A stretch of DNA of 28,952 bases from an uncultured Selenomonadaceae bacterium (GTDB taxonomy: Bacteria > Bacillota > Negativicutes > Selenomonadales > Selenomonadaceae), in NCBI GenBank assembly GCA_905233325.1, contig CAJODU010000007.1, positions 1 to 28,952 of the forward strand, given 5' to 3'. The translations under genes were made by a program, and so were the position numbers. Of the stretch, positions 1 to 8,032 are shown one piece after another. Within the stretch, counting starts at the first letter, position 1; each line of letters begins with the position of its first letter. A model generated the notes under the pieces. The model worked only from the letters and a program-made list of their open reading frames with translations, had not been told where the DNA came from and searched no databases.

Positions 1-81
1 TCATTGCCGCCTAAACTACATCATACACGAGAATTGTCATATTTGCAAATAACACAATTTTCGGATTGAGTATATTGATCA

Positions 82-133
82 TTGGGTACCAATTTGATCC
101 ATCACAGGGTGGCCATTCCTGTGATTTCCCAAT
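82..133. repeat. Nested inverted repeats, possible IS end remnant
   Basis: ATCACAGG (101-108) pairs perfectly with CCTGTGAT (118-125) around a 9-base loop. ATTGGG (about 82-87) can pair either with the close CCAAT (about 89-93) or with CCCAAT (128-133), giving two competing folds. The units GGGTACCAATTTGATCC and GGGTGGCCATTCCTGTG are imperfect copies of each other about 22 bases apart. They resemble, from memory, the multiple terminal repeats at IS21-family ends. No transposase is visible in the window, so this is a weak call; a structured RNA or a plain regulatory palindrome remains possible. The strong promoter at 201-229 lies downstream, so the structure is not in the leader transcribed from that promoter. 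Confidence 0.3.
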
Positions 134-200
134 CTCTAAAAATTATATCGTCATTTCTAAATAAAACTTAAGTATTTTTTTAAATTTTTTTAGAAATTTT

Positions 201-241
201 TTGATAATTTTTTTGACAAGTGTTATAATAAAAATTATTCT
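201..241 (+). promoter_or_regulatory. Promoter(s) for the methionine gamma-lyase family gene
   Basis: The best promoter is TTGATA (201-206), a 17-base spacer and TATAAT (224-229), with an extended -10 TG at 221-222. A second, overlapping candidate is TTGACA (213-218), a 17-base spacer and TATTCT (236-241). Either would give a leader of roughly 50-60 bases before the ATG at 295, which carries an AGAGAGG ribosome site at 277-283. Confidence 0.7.
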
Positions 242-294
242 GAATTAAAGTTAATTTAGAAATTTTTTCAGCAGATAGAGAGGTCTTTTTATTT

Positions 295-1521
295 ATGCAG
301 ACAGTAGATTTAAAGCAGCAAATCCTTGAGGAAGTCAAGCCATATTTTCGACAGATTGATGAGGTATCAGAAGTCAATACACTTAAAATATTAGATTCAA
401 TGAGAGAGTTGAGAGTCTCCGACGCTCACTTCAAGCCCTCAACCGGCTACGCTTACGGCGACATCAGCCGTGAGAAACTCGACGAACTCTATGCTAAAAT
501 TTTCAAGGCAGAGAAAGCCCTTGTCCGCACTCAATTTGTCAGCGGCACTCACGCCCTCGCAACTGTCCTTTTCGGTATTCTCCGCCCCGATGATGAGCTT
601 GTCTCTTTGACAGGTGCGCCTTACGATACTATGCAGACTGTCATTGGTCATGCTCACGAGTCCAAGGGATCGCTCAAGGAATTTGGCGTCAGTTATAGGG
701 AATTGCCTTTGATTGACGGTAAAGTTGACATTGACGGCATAAAAAAAATCGTCACTTCCAAGACGAAAGTGGCGTTAATTCAGCGTTCGCGCGGCTACTC
801 TATGCGTGATTCGCTGATGATAGAGGACATCGAAAAAATTTGTGCGGCAGTCAAGAAGGCTAATCCTAATTGTGTGACTTTTATCGACAACTGTTACGGC
901 GAATTTGTTGAGACTCGTGAACCCGTTGAGGTCGGTGCAGACATTATCGCCGGCAGTTTAATCAAAAATATCGGCGGCGGGCTTGCTCCGACGGGGGGGT
1001 ATATTGTCGGCCGTGCTGATCTGGTTGAGCTTGCCTCCTATCGTCTGACTGCCCCCGGTATGGGTGACGAACTCGGTGCAAGTTTGGGAGATCCGCGACT
1101 GTTGTATCAGGGGCTCTTCCTTGCTCCTCATGTGACAGCTCAAGCCCTCAAGAGTGCTGTCTTCGCCGCCGGTCTATTCAATCGCCTCGGATATAATACT
1201 CACCCTCTGCTTGGAGACAAGCGTGGAGATATTATCCAAGCAATCGAACTCAAGACGCCGGAGAAGTTGATCGCCTTTTGCCGTGCCATTCAAAAATATT
1301 CACCCGTTGACTCATTCGCCGCACCGGAGCCTTGGGACATGCCTGGCTATGAAGATCAAGTCATTATGGCGGCGGGAACGTTTGTACAGGGTGCCTCTAT
1401 TGAATTGAGTGCCGACGGTCCGCTCCGTCCGCCCTATGCTGTCTACCTGCAGGGTGGCTTGACATTTGAGCATGCAATGCTGGCAATTCTCGCCGCTGCT
1501 GAGGAATTATCTAAATTATAA
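295..1521 (+). CDS. Methionine gamma-lyase / aluminium-resistance family PLP enzyme
   Basis: This 408-residue protein matches the PLP-dependent family annotated as aluminium resistance protein or methionine gamma-lyase family (Met_gamma_lyase). The family is related to cystathionine gamma-synthase-type enzymes and is usually about 400-420 residues long. The segment SLIKNIGGGLAPTGGYIVG holds the expected PLP-binding lysine before the glycine-rich stretch. A conserved region with FIDNCYGEF precedes it, where the Asp would contact the PLP ring nitrogen. The true substrate is not established for most members; sulfur amino acid breakdown is the usual guess. The start is set by AGAGAGG at 277-283. 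The gene ends with TAA directly against the TGA of the convergent carbonic anhydrase gene, with no intergenic base. Family is confident; reaction is uncertain. Confidence 0.9.
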   Translation: MQTVDLKQQILEEVKPYFRQIDEVSEVNTLKILDSMRELRVSDAHFKPSTGYAYGDISREKLDELYAKIFKAEKALVRTQFVSGTHALATVLFGILRPDDELVSLTGAPYDTMQTVIGHAHESKGSLKEFGVSYRELPLIDGKVDIDGIKKIVTSKTKVALIQRSRGYSMRDSLMIEDIEKICAAVKKANPNCVTFIDNCYGEFVETREPVEVGADIIAGSLIKNIGGGLAPTGGYIVGRADLVELASYRLTAPGMGDELGASLGDPRLLYQGLFLAPHVTAQALKSAVFAAGLFNRLGYNTHPLLGDKRGDIIQAIELKTPEKLIAFCRAIQKYSPVDSFAAPEPWDMPGYEDQVIMAAGTFVQGASIELSADGPLRPPYAVYLQGGLTFEHAMLAILAAAEELSKL

Positions 1522-2082
1522 TCAATAACCATTGACCAGCAGATCCAGCTTGCCGCTCCTTGGGTGGAACATCAAACCGTGAACTTTAATGTCCTTTGGT
1601 ATCAAGGGATTATTTTTTATATCTTCAACAACTTTTTTGACATTTTCTTCAGGATTTTTAAAGCCGTCTGCCCATTCTTTGAGGTCTTTGTCAATCATCT
1701 TGATTGCAGAAGAATTAATCCCGTGCTCCAGCATTGCCTTCGTGAGACTTTCTGAAGTCGTCTTCGCCATACCACATTCATGATGCCCGATGATAGCAAT
1801 CTCATTGACGCCGAGTTCATAAATGCAGACCAGCAAGCTGCGGATTGTCGAATCAAACACATCAACAATGACATTTCCGGCGGTTTTGATTATCTTGACA
1901 TCTCCACGCTTGAGACCGAGGGCAGGTTCCAAAAAATCAACGAGGCGGGTGTCCATACAAGTGACTATTGCCAAGTGCTTTTTGGGCAGCTTGCTTTCAT
2001 GATGATCCTCACCTGAATAATCTATCGGCGGATTCTTGCAAAATGTTTCGTTAGTCTGTAAAATTTCTTCCAAAACGTTCAT
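1522..2082 (-). CDS. Beta-class carbonic anhydrase
   Basis: This 186-residue cytosolic enzyme interconverts CO2 and bicarbonate. Zinc ligands are visible as Cys42 in TCMDTRL, and His100 and Cys103 in GHHECGM. The Asp44-Arg46 pair typical of beta-class active sites follows Cys42. The size is that of the short beta class (Cab-like) rather than the 220-residue plant or E. coli types. An ideal GGAGG (2091-2095) lies 8 bases before the ATG. The gene lies 92 bases after the dehydrogenase gene on the same strand, with a hairpin between them, so it may be expressed by readthrough or after partial termination. It ends back-to-back with the convergent methionine gamma-lyase family gene. In anaerobes such enzymes often supply bicarbonate to carboxylases; that role is inference here. 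Confidence 0.93.
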   Translation of the reverse strand: MNVLEEILQTNETFCKNPPIDYSGEDHHESKLPKKHLAIVTCMDTRLVDFLEPALGLKRGDVKIIKTAGNVIVDVFDSTIRSLLVCIYELGVNEIAIIGHHECGMAKTTSESLTKAMLEHGINSSAIKMIDKDLKEWADGFKNPEENVKKVVEDIKNNPLIPKDIKVHGLMFHPRSGKLDLLVNGY

Positions 2083-2104
2083 CAGTCAAACCTCCAAATT
2101 GAAT

Positions 2105-2135
2105 CAAAAAGCCGACATCACAACGATATCGGCTT
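2105..2135 (-). terminator. Hairpin terminator/attenuator after the dehydrogenase gene
   Basis: On the minus strand, AAGCCGATA (2135-2127) pairs with TGTCGGCTT (2117-2109) as 9 pairs including one G-U, with a 9-base loop, followed by a T-run at 2110-2106. It resembles an intrinsic terminator. It sits only about 10 bases upstream of the Shine-Dalgarno of the carbonic anhydrase gene, so it may act as a partial terminator or a processing stem between the two genes. Confidence 0.7.
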
Positions 2136-2174
2136 AGTGAATTTATTTCAACTCTATCATCTTCTGATTCAGAA

Positions 2175-3131
2175 TTATTTAATACCTGCACCGTCAAGAG
2201 CACTGCGGACGGACTGAGCGGCTTTGTGGAGTTTCTCAAGTTCTTCATCATTGAGAGCGATCTCAAATACACGCATAACGCCATCAGCACAGATCATGCG
2301 AGGCAGTGAAAGAGCTACATTGCTAATGCCATATTCACCATTGAATACTGCAGAGCAAGGCAGGATTGTATGCTCATCATAGAGTACACTCTTGACAAAA
2401 CGGCAAGCAGCCATAGCAACGCCGGTGTTAGTGAAGCCCTTCTTGTTGATGACATCATAAGCAACATTGACGAGTTCCTGCTCAACAGCAGCCTTGTCAA
2501 GAGGAGTGGTGTGATGGAAGTATTCGTCGAGTTTCTCAAGTGGGAATCCGGCACAACCGGTGGTTGACCAAGCAACAAATGCTGCATTGCCGTGCTCACC
2601 GAGGACATAACCATTGATATTCTTCGGATCAACTTCGTATTTGTTAGCAAGGATACGACGGAAACGATAGGTTTCAAGCATTGTACCGGTGCCAAGAATC
2701 TTTTCACGCGGATAATCGAATTGAGTGCTGACGACATGAACAGCGACATCAAGCGGATTGGTAATAAGGATAATGACAGCATCTTTCGTACGCTGCTGAA
2801 TTTCATTGAAAACGGAACTCATGATTTTAGCATTGGTGCCGGCGAGTTTCAATCTGTCCGGAGTTTCGCCGGGACGAATGGACGGACCTGCACAGATGAT
2901 GACGATATTTGCATTTTTGCAATCATCATAATCACCATCATGAATTTTAATGTTGGTGCTGTAGATACAGGCAGTAGCATGGCTGGAGTCGGTGGCCTCG
3001 CCCCAAGCCTTGTCTTTGTTGAGGTCAATGAGAACTATTTCAGATGCAAGCTGGAAGTCAGCAATTTTGTTGACAACAGCGGAACCAACATTGGAAGTAC
3101 CGATAACAACGATCTTTCTACGATTATTCAT
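2175..3131 (-). CDS. L-2-hydroxyacid dehydrogenase (lactate / hydroxyisocaproate type)
   Basis: This 318-residue NAD-dependent enzyme belongs to the LDH/MDH superfamily and reduces 2-oxoacids such as pyruvate. The Rossmann motif GTSNVGS is at residues 11-17, with Asp36 favouring NADH. Catalytic His180 lies in GEHGN, and Arg156 matches the substrate-binding Arg171 of LDH. The active-site loop PSIRPGETPDR differs from standard LDH: the Gln102 position is Ile85, and two extra residues precede Arg93. The GEHGN...FVAWST segment and the DR in the loop resemble L-2-hydroxyisocaproate dehydrogenase as I recall it. The dyad Asp168 position is Glu153, which is unusual. The start follows CCTCCT-complement AGGAGG at 3145-3140, 8 bases away. 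The gene has its own sigma-70-type promoter. Substrate could be lactate or a bulkier hydroxyacid. Confidence 0.88.
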   Translation of the reverse strand: MNNRRKIVVIGTSNVGSAVVNKIADFQLASEIVLIDLNKDKAWGEATDSSHATACIYSTNIKIHDGDYDDCKNANIVIICAGPSIRPGETPDRLKLAGTNAKIMSSVFNEIQQRTKDAVIILITNPLDVAVHVVSTQFDYPREKILGTGTMLETYRFRRILANKYEVDPKNINGYVLGEHGNAAFVAWSTTGCAGFPLEKLDEYFHHTTPLDKAAVEQELVNVAYDVINKKGFTNTGVAMAACRFVKSVLYDEHTILPCSAVFNGEYGISNVALSLPRMICADGVMRVFEIALNDEELEKLHKAAQSVRSALDGAGIK

Positions 3132-3196
3132 CCCAAAATCCTCCTAACAAATAAACGAACTATTAACAGTTCAAAGTTTAATTACATTGTCTAAAG

Positions 3197-3224
3197 TTTA
3201 TACCTTTTGCCTCTAAATTGTCAA
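3197..3224 (-). promoter_or_regulatory. Promoter of the dehydrogenase gene
   Basis: On the minus strand TTGACA (3224-3219), a 16-base spacer and TATAAA (3202-3197) form a near-consensus vegetative promoter. The predicted start site lies about 60 bases before the ATG at 3131. Confidence 0.75.
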
Positions 3225-3276
3225 GATATTTCTGAAAAATTTTTTCTAAACTATTCTGAATTTTTAATCTGATTAA

Positions 3277-4242
3277 TTAATGAATAGATTTCTTTTTAAA
3301 GCGGCCGCCAACAATATCGTGGACGACGTTAATTGTAACGAAAGCATTTTCATCTTTGTCGTGGACTATCTCTTTGAGTTTATCGACTTCAAGGCGAGTG
3401 ACGACGCAGTAAAGCACCTTCTTCTGCTGGTGAGTGTAGCCGCCCTCGCCATAGAGCAGAGTGACGCCGCGTCCAAGCCTGTCGTTGAGAGCAGAAGTCA
3501 ACTCCTCCGGCTCATTGGTAACAATCATCACGCCGTAGGACTCGTCAAGACCCTTGATAGTAACGTCAATCGTCTTAGCAATGACATAGTAGGCGAAGAG
3601 GGAATACATAGCCTTATCCCAGCCGAAGAGCAGACCCGCACCGGACAAGATGAAAAGATTAATAAACATCAACACCTCACCTGTGCTGAAGACTGATCGC
3701 TTGTCCGCAATGAGAGCAACTATCTCCGTGCCGTCAAGACTTCCGCCCGCCCTCATAATCAACCCAACACCCAAGCCGTCAATAATACCGCCGAAGATCG
3801 CCGCAAGGAACGGATCACTTGTCACCTTCTCCATTGGCTCAAATATCTCAGACCAGAAGGACAGGAATAAAACTGCCACTATAGTCGAGACAGCGAAACT
3901 TTTGCCAATCTGCTTGTAACCGAGATAGAGAAAGGGCAAATTAATCACAATGAGGAAAAGACCGAAAGGTAATTCGGTTATATGTGCCGACATGATAGCC
4001 AGACCGACAACACCGCCGTCAATGACATTATTCGGGATCAAGAACAATTCAAGACCCGTTGCTGCAATAACCGCACCCACACAAAGTTGAAAATATTTTT
4101 TAATATAGGAGGCGATAGTTTTGCCGTGCCTTATCTTTTTGACGTTTTTCATCACGGCATCAGTCTTTGTATGTTCTGCGTTGTTGGTATTATTTTTATT
4201 ATCTGATACAAGTTCGTTAGAATTGCTGGATTTTTCGTCCAT
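3277..4242 (-). CDS. YitT-family membrane protein (DUF161 + DUF2179)
   Basis: This 321-residue protein has a hydrophilic Asn/Ser/Lys-rich N-terminus (1-45). About five or six hydrophobic helices follow between residues 50 and 228, then a soluble C-terminal DUF2179 domain (about 236-315, starting GVMIVTN). This is the standard YitT/YvjA architecture, whose transport or sensing function is unknown. The frame is open to 4293, but codons before 4242 lie inside the end of the glycosylase gene and have no ribosome site; ATG at 4242, 16 bases after the glycosylase stop, has a weak AAGG and is preferred. A later Met (residue 31) would give the more usual 291 residues. It is the last gene of the putative LysR-DUF805-glycosylase run. 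Confidence 0.85.
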   Translation of the reverse strand: MDEKSSNSNELVSDNKNNTNNAEHTKTDAVMKNVKKIRHGKTIASYIKKYFQLCVGAVIAATGLELFLIPNNVIDGGVVGLAIMSAHITELPFGLFLIVINLPFLYLGYKQIGKSFAVSTIVAVLFLSFWSEIFEPMEKVTSDPFLAAIFGGIIDGLGVGLIMRAGGSLDGTEIVALIADKRSVFSTGEVLMFINLFILSGAGLLFGWDKAMYSLFAYYVIAKTIDVTIKGLDESYGVMIVTNEPEELTSALNDRLGRGVTLLYGEGGYTHQQKKVLYCVVTRLEVDKLKEIVHDKDENAFVTINVVHDIVGGRFKKKSIH

Positions 4243-4258
4243 TGGAATCACTGCCTTA

Positions 4259-5071
4259 TTATTTTTTAGCGAATTTTTTGGCGTAAAATACATACTGCTG
4301 GGCTATACCGGCATTTTTTTCAATATCTGCAAAGTAGTTGTGTCCTTTGAAGTCGTCCTTGATCGCACGGGCAATCCAGACATCAATCGGCACCCTGTCA
4401 ACTCTGTGGTAGGCGAAGAGTGCGACACAGTTGGAAACCTTATCACCGACGCCGCGTATCTTTTTGAGTTCTTCGATTAATTCATCGTCACTCTTATGAT
4501 GAAGTGCCTCAAGGTCAATCAAGCCGTCACTTAGCTTGTCGACAGCGTTTTTAATATAGTCCGCACGATAGGCGAGACCGCAGTCGGATAAATCAAGCGG
4601 CAAGACGGCTTTCAGCTCTTCAATGGTTGGGAATATATTTATAGTTTCATAGCTTGTGGTTAGCTGTCTGCCGTATTTAGCGGCAATGCGTTCCACTGAA
4701 GTTTTAATAGATGGAATAGACTTCCTCTGTGAGATGATGAAGCTGATGAGCGTCTCGAAGGGATCCTGCCTTAGAATACGAATACCCTCACCCCTCGCAG
4801 CGGCTCTTTTGAAGTAATAGCTGACTTTAGAAATGTCACTGCGAATTTTTCTGTAGTCAGTGGCAAGATCGAAATAATCTTCCCAAATATCAGCCCATTC
4901 ACGAGAATCGCAGGAGACATCGAAATCATTGTCACCAATCTTTTTTATATAGACCACATTGCTCTTGGTGATGAACCTGTAAACGCCGTCCTTGATATCC
5001 TTCGCTCTGAAACATTGCCCGCAATTAGCGATTTTATCAAGATTAAAATCATCGTTAATAGTTATCTTCAT
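4259..5071 (-). CDS. OGG1-type 8-oxoguanine DNA glycosylase / AP lyase
   Basis: This 270-residue base-excision repair enzyme opens with an OGG_N-type domain containing the hallmark GQCFR (residues 18-22). It continues with a helix-hairpin-helix GPD domain. The motif GVGDKVSNC carries the Schiff-base lysine Lys211, and RVPIDVW carries the catalytic Asp230, matching Lys249 and Asp268 of human OGG1. It should remove 8-oxoguanine from oxidised DNA, although bacterial relatives are often labelled 3-methyladenine glycosylase 2. A GTG in frame at 5086 abuts the ribosome site with no spacing, so ATG at 5071 is the start, with GAGG 9 bases ahead. It lies 28 bases after the DUF805 gene and 16 bases before the YitT gene, implying co-transcription. 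Confidence 0.9.
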   Translation of the reverse strand: MKITINDDFNLDKIANCGQCFRAKDIKDGVYRFITKSNVVYIKKIGDNDFDVSCDSREWADIWEDYFDLATDYRKIRSDISKVSYYFKRAAARGEGIRILRQDPFETLISFIISQRKSIPSIKTSVERIAAKYGRQLTTSYETINIFPTIEELKAVLPLDLSDCGLAYRADYIKNAVDKLSDGLIDLEALHHKSDDELIEELKKIRGVGDKVSNCVALFAYHRVDRVPIDVWIARAIKDDFKGHNYFADIEKNAGIAQQYVFYAKKFAKK

Positions 5072-5099
5072 AAATTTCAACCTCACCTCTGCAGATTAA

Positions 5100-5588
5100 T
5101 TAATCTCTGTTCAACGGATCAAAACCATAAAAATTTGTACCGTGAGTGCCGTCGGCAAAGGTTAGATAAAGCGTAATGAGACCTGCTGCCAAAGTTGCCA
5201 AGACTGAAATCATAGAGGCATTATTCAAATCATCACCTGTAAAAATGCTGATGAAACCTGCAACAGTGGCCACAATGGCAAGATTATTATTCATATTTAA
5301 ATCATGCAGACGCCTGACATAGAGGAAATAGTAAGGAATCAGAGCTAAAATAGAAACTGCCACATAAATGAAAGCAAGCGAAGGATCAACGGGATCATTG
5401 GGAGAGGGCGGCTTGCTCAAATCAATTTCAGGTCCAAATATGGCACCCAGTATTATCATTAAAAAGGCACTAAAGAAAGCTACCGCGATTGTACGCTTGA
5501 AAAAACGAAGGCGATTTATACGACCTTCTGATTTAAAGAACATTTCTTTGATACCTTGATCTTTCACATAAGTTTTCTGTTGGCTCAT
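5100..5588 (-). CDS. DUF805 family membrane protein
   Basis: This 162-residue inner-membrane protein has four predicted transmembrane segments, with the family hallmarks GRINRLRFF near the N-terminus, YVRRLHDLN after the second helix, and DGTHGTNFYG near the C-terminus. DUF805 proteins (YhaH/YhaI-like) have no firm biochemical function. The frame extends upstream to a TTG at 5636, inside the end of the LysR gene. ATG at 5588 is chosen because GGAGATGAT upstream of it matches eight of nine bases of the extended anti-Shine-Dalgarno complement. The gene follows the LysR gene by 31 bases and precedes the glycosylase by 28, suggesting an operon that the LysR protein may control. Confidence 0.85.
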   Translation of the reverse strand: MSQQKTYVKDQGIKEMFFKSEGRINRLRFFKRTIAVAFFSAFLMIILGAIFGPEIDLSKPPSPNDPVDPSLAFIYVAVSILALIPYYFLYVRRLHDLNMNNNLAIVATVAGFISIFTGDDLNNASMISVLATLAAGLITLYLTFADGTHGTNFYGFDPLNRD

Positions 5589-5619
5589 AATAAAAGTATC
5601 ATCTCCAAAAATTTGAATT

Positions 5620-6519
5620 TTAATTCTGCTTGTCAAGGAACATCTCTTTAAAGAGATTGAGCAAATTGACGCAGCCGGTTGAAAGAGTTTGATTCTTCAG
5701 CCAGGCAACAACGGTGTGGGTTGTCATTTCGGGATCAACCAGCCGCTTATATATCAAGTTGCCGTCAGTGAGGAGAGTTTTTGAGGACATCGGCACCATT
5801 GAGATACCAAGATTCATTTTGACCATTAAGAGATTCTGGACAATGCTGTCAGATATGCAGGTTATTTTAGGCTCAAAGCCAAGCCGTCTGCAATTAGTGA
5901 CAAATATTGACTTCCAGCGCAGCGGTATAATAAGCGGACGATCCTTCAACTCTATCAGCTTGACTTCATCTTCGGCCTCGCCGCAACTGTTTCGACTGTC
6001 CATTACCATAACAAGCGGTTCATTCGGCAGGACGAGCGAATCATAAATCAGATTGTCGACTTGAGTGCGGGTAATGGCAATTTCAATGAGATGATTGTCC
6101 AAGAGTTCCAAAATCCTTGTACCTTCGCCTTCCATAATCTCAAAAGTGACATTAGGGAATCTTTGATGAAATTCAGCAATTAAGTCCGGCAATATCATAG
6201 CACCCGAAGAAATGATAGTACCGAGCTTGATTGTGCCGCTGTCGCCGGAACCGATGTCAGTGATCTCTCTAACCGCACCGTCAACCATTCCGAGGATTCT
6301 TTCAACGCGGGTGTAAAATACACGCCCTGCCTCCGTTAGGCGAATACGCCTGGATCCTCGCTCAAAGAGCTTGACATTTAATATCTCCTCTTCGATCCTC
6401 TTCATCTGCCTGGAGAGTGCCGGCTGGGCAATATCCAGTCTCTGTGCCGCATGACTTATGTTTCCCTCTTCAACGATTGTGTAAAAAGCCCGCATATCCT
6501 TAATACCGATGCTGCTCAT
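5620..6519 (-). CDS. LysR-family transcriptional regulator
   Basis: This 299-residue protein has the standard LysR layout. An N-terminal winged helix-turn-helix lies at about residues 5-64 (motif ISHAAQRLDIAQPALSRQ), followed by a linker helix and a two-lobed periplasmic-binding-protein-like effector domain from about residue 90. The effector is not evident from sequence. It is the first gene of a minus-strand run with DUF805, glycosylase and YitT genes, and divergent from fliI, so either side could be its target. A GGAGATGAT extended ribosome site precedes the ATG, as in the DUF805 gene. Function as a LysR regulator is confident; the regulon is unknown. Confidence 0.93.
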   Translation of the reverse strand: MSSIGIKDMRAFYTIVEEGNISHAAQRLDIAQPALSRQMKRIEEEILNVKLFERGSRRIRLTEAGRVFYTRVERILGMVDGAVREITDIGSGDSGTIKLGTIISSGAMILPDLIAEFHQRFPNVTFEIMEGEGTRILELLDNHLIEIAITRTQVDNLIYDSLVLPNEPLVMVMDSRNSCGEAEDEVKLIELKDRPLIIPLRWKSIFVTNCRRLGFEPKITCISDSIVQNLLMVKMNLGISMVPMSSKTLLTDGNLIYKRLVDPEMTTHTVVAWLKNQTLSTGCVNLLNLFKEMFLDKQN

Positions 6520-6641
6520 TTGGATAAATCATCTCCGTTTCACCGTTCACTAACTAAAAATTCTTCACAAAGTCAAAATCTCCTGCACTCAATACAAGAA
6601 GTTAGCAATCACAAAAAAGCAACGTAACCTGTAGTCGACGC

Positions 6642-6670
6642 TTGACAAACCTTTTCAACATTGCTAATAT
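6642..6670 (+). promoter_or_regulatory. Promoter of fliI
   Basis: TTGACA (6642-6647), a 17-base spacer and TAATAT (6665-6670) form a near-consensus vegetative promoter. It lies inside the upstream open extension of the fliI frame and therefore argues for translation starting downstream at 6705, with a leader of about 28 bases. It does not look like a sigma-28 flagellar promoter. Confidence 0.7.
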
Positions 6671-6704
6671 AGTTGCAATAAAGGTTAGCGAGGTTGAGAG
6701 GGCG

Positions 6705-8030
6705 ATGATTAAGAACGATATTGATTTGAATAAATTGACGGACGTCATCAGAGATGCCAAAACAATCAAACTCACCGGCAAGGTGACGCAGGTAGTCGGA
6801 CTCGTCATTGAGTCGCAAGGGCCGCCTGTCAGTGTCGGTGAGCTTTGCTATGTTATCTCGAAGATTGAGACCTTTGCTCCCATTCCCGCCGAGGTTGTCG
6901 GTTTTCGTGAAGGTTTCGTTATGCTGATGGCGATAGGTGAAATGCAGGGCGTTGGTCCGGGCTGCGAGGTCGTTGCTGCACAGAAGATGCTGCAAGTTAA
7001 AGTTGGCGACGAACTCCTTGGCAGAGTGCTTGACGGGCTGGGCAATCCAATGGACGGCAAGGGACCAATCCTCAGCAAGACAGAGTATCCGCTTATGGCA
7101 CCGCCACCCAATCCTATGACACGCCCAAGGATAAATGAGTCGCTTTACGTTGGCGTTCGTGCCATTGACGGGCTTATGACTCTCGGCGACGGGCAGCGTA
7201 TAGGTATAATGGCAGGATCCGGCGTCGGGAAGTCTACACTTTTGTCAATGATCGCCAGGAATACCGAGGCAGATATAAGCGTTATAGCTCTCGTCGGTGA
7301 GCGCGGCCGTGAAGTTCGTGACTTCATTGAACGCGACCTCGGTGAGGAAGGTCTCAAGCGTTCGGTTGTCGTTGTCGCTACATCAGATCAGCCTGCCCTC
7401 GTCAGAATCAAGGGCGCAATGACAGGCACAGCAATCGCCGAATACTTTAGAGATCAAGGTCACAAGGTGATATTGATGATGGACTCCGTGACGCGTTTTG
7501 CTATGGCACAGCGTGAAGTCGGATTGACAATCGGAGAGCCTCCTGCCACTCGCGGATATACTCCTTCAGTCTTCGCACTCCTGCCTCGTCTTCTTGAAAG
7601 GGCGGGAACGTCAGACACGGGATCAATCACCGGCATCTACACCGTCCTTGTCGATGGTGATGATATGAATGAGCCTATAGCCGACGCCGTCCGCTCAATC
7701 CTTGATGGACATATAGTCCTAAGCCGTGCTATCGCCGCACAGAATCACTTTCCCGCAATCGACGTGCTGGCAAGCGTCAGTCGTGTTATGAATGAAGTTG
7801 TCAGCAAAGAACACCTCCAAGCCTCACAGAATATGCGTGCTCTGATGGCAGTTTACAAGGACGCCGAGGATTTAATTCATATCGGTGCTTACGTTAAGGG
7901 CTCAAGCAAGCGTATAGACTCAGCCATAGCCAAGATTGACAAGATTAATGATTTTTTGGTGCAGGGGATATTTGAAGTCGATACTTACGAAAATACTGAA
8001 AAGAAGCTGATAGAAATCAGCGGCAATTAA
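6705..8030 (+). CDS. fliI: Flagellar export apparatus ATPase FliI
   Basis: This 441-residue protein is the hexameric ATPase of the flagellar type III export apparatus, at the cytoplasmic base of the flagellum. The Walker A loop GSGVGKST is at 171-178, the catalytic glutamate is in GERGREV (Glu199), and Walker B is at VILMMD (255-260). The C-terminal region matches FliI rather than F1 beta. The frame is open upstream to TTG 6642, but a promoter occupies that stretch; ATG 6705 has GAGG/GAGAGG upstream and gives the usual family length. Neither fliH nor fliJ nor any other flagellar gene is adjacent: a LysR gene lies divergently upstream and a terminator follows immediately. A T3SS (SctN) or other paralogue cannot be excluded, but no injectisome genes are here. 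Confidence 0.9.
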   Translation: MIKNDIDLNKLTDVIRDAKTIKLTGKVTQVVGLVIESQGPPVSVGELCYVISKIETFAPIPAEVVGFREGFVMLMAIGEMQGVGPGCEVVAAQKMLQVKVGDELLGRVLDGLGNPMDGKGPILSKTEYPLMAPPPNPMTRPRINESLYVGVRAIDGLMTLGDGQRIGIMAGSGVGKSTLLSMIARNTEADISVIALVGERGREVRDFIERDLGEEGLKRSVVVVATSDQPALVRIKGAMTGTAIAEYFRDQGHKVILMMDSVTRFAMAQREVGLTIGEPPATRGYTPSVFALLPRLLERAGTSDTGSITGIYTVLVDGDDMNEPIADAVRSILDGHIVLSRAIAAQNHFPAIDVLASVSRVMNEVVSKEHLQASQNMRALMAVYKDAEDLIHIGAYVKGSSKRIDSAIAKIDKINDFLVQGIFEVDTYENTEKKLIEISGN

Positions 8031-8032
8031 AA

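Noticed and set aside
213..229. TTGACA (213) paired with TATAAT (224) as one promoter
   Set aside because: Spacing is only 5 bases; the correct partners are TTGATA at 201 for TATAAT, and possibly TATTCT at 236 for TTGACA.
6642..6704. Longer fliI starting with TTG at 6642
   Set aside because: This stretch contains the TTGACA/TAATAT promoter, and ATG 6705 has ribosome sites and gives the normal family length.
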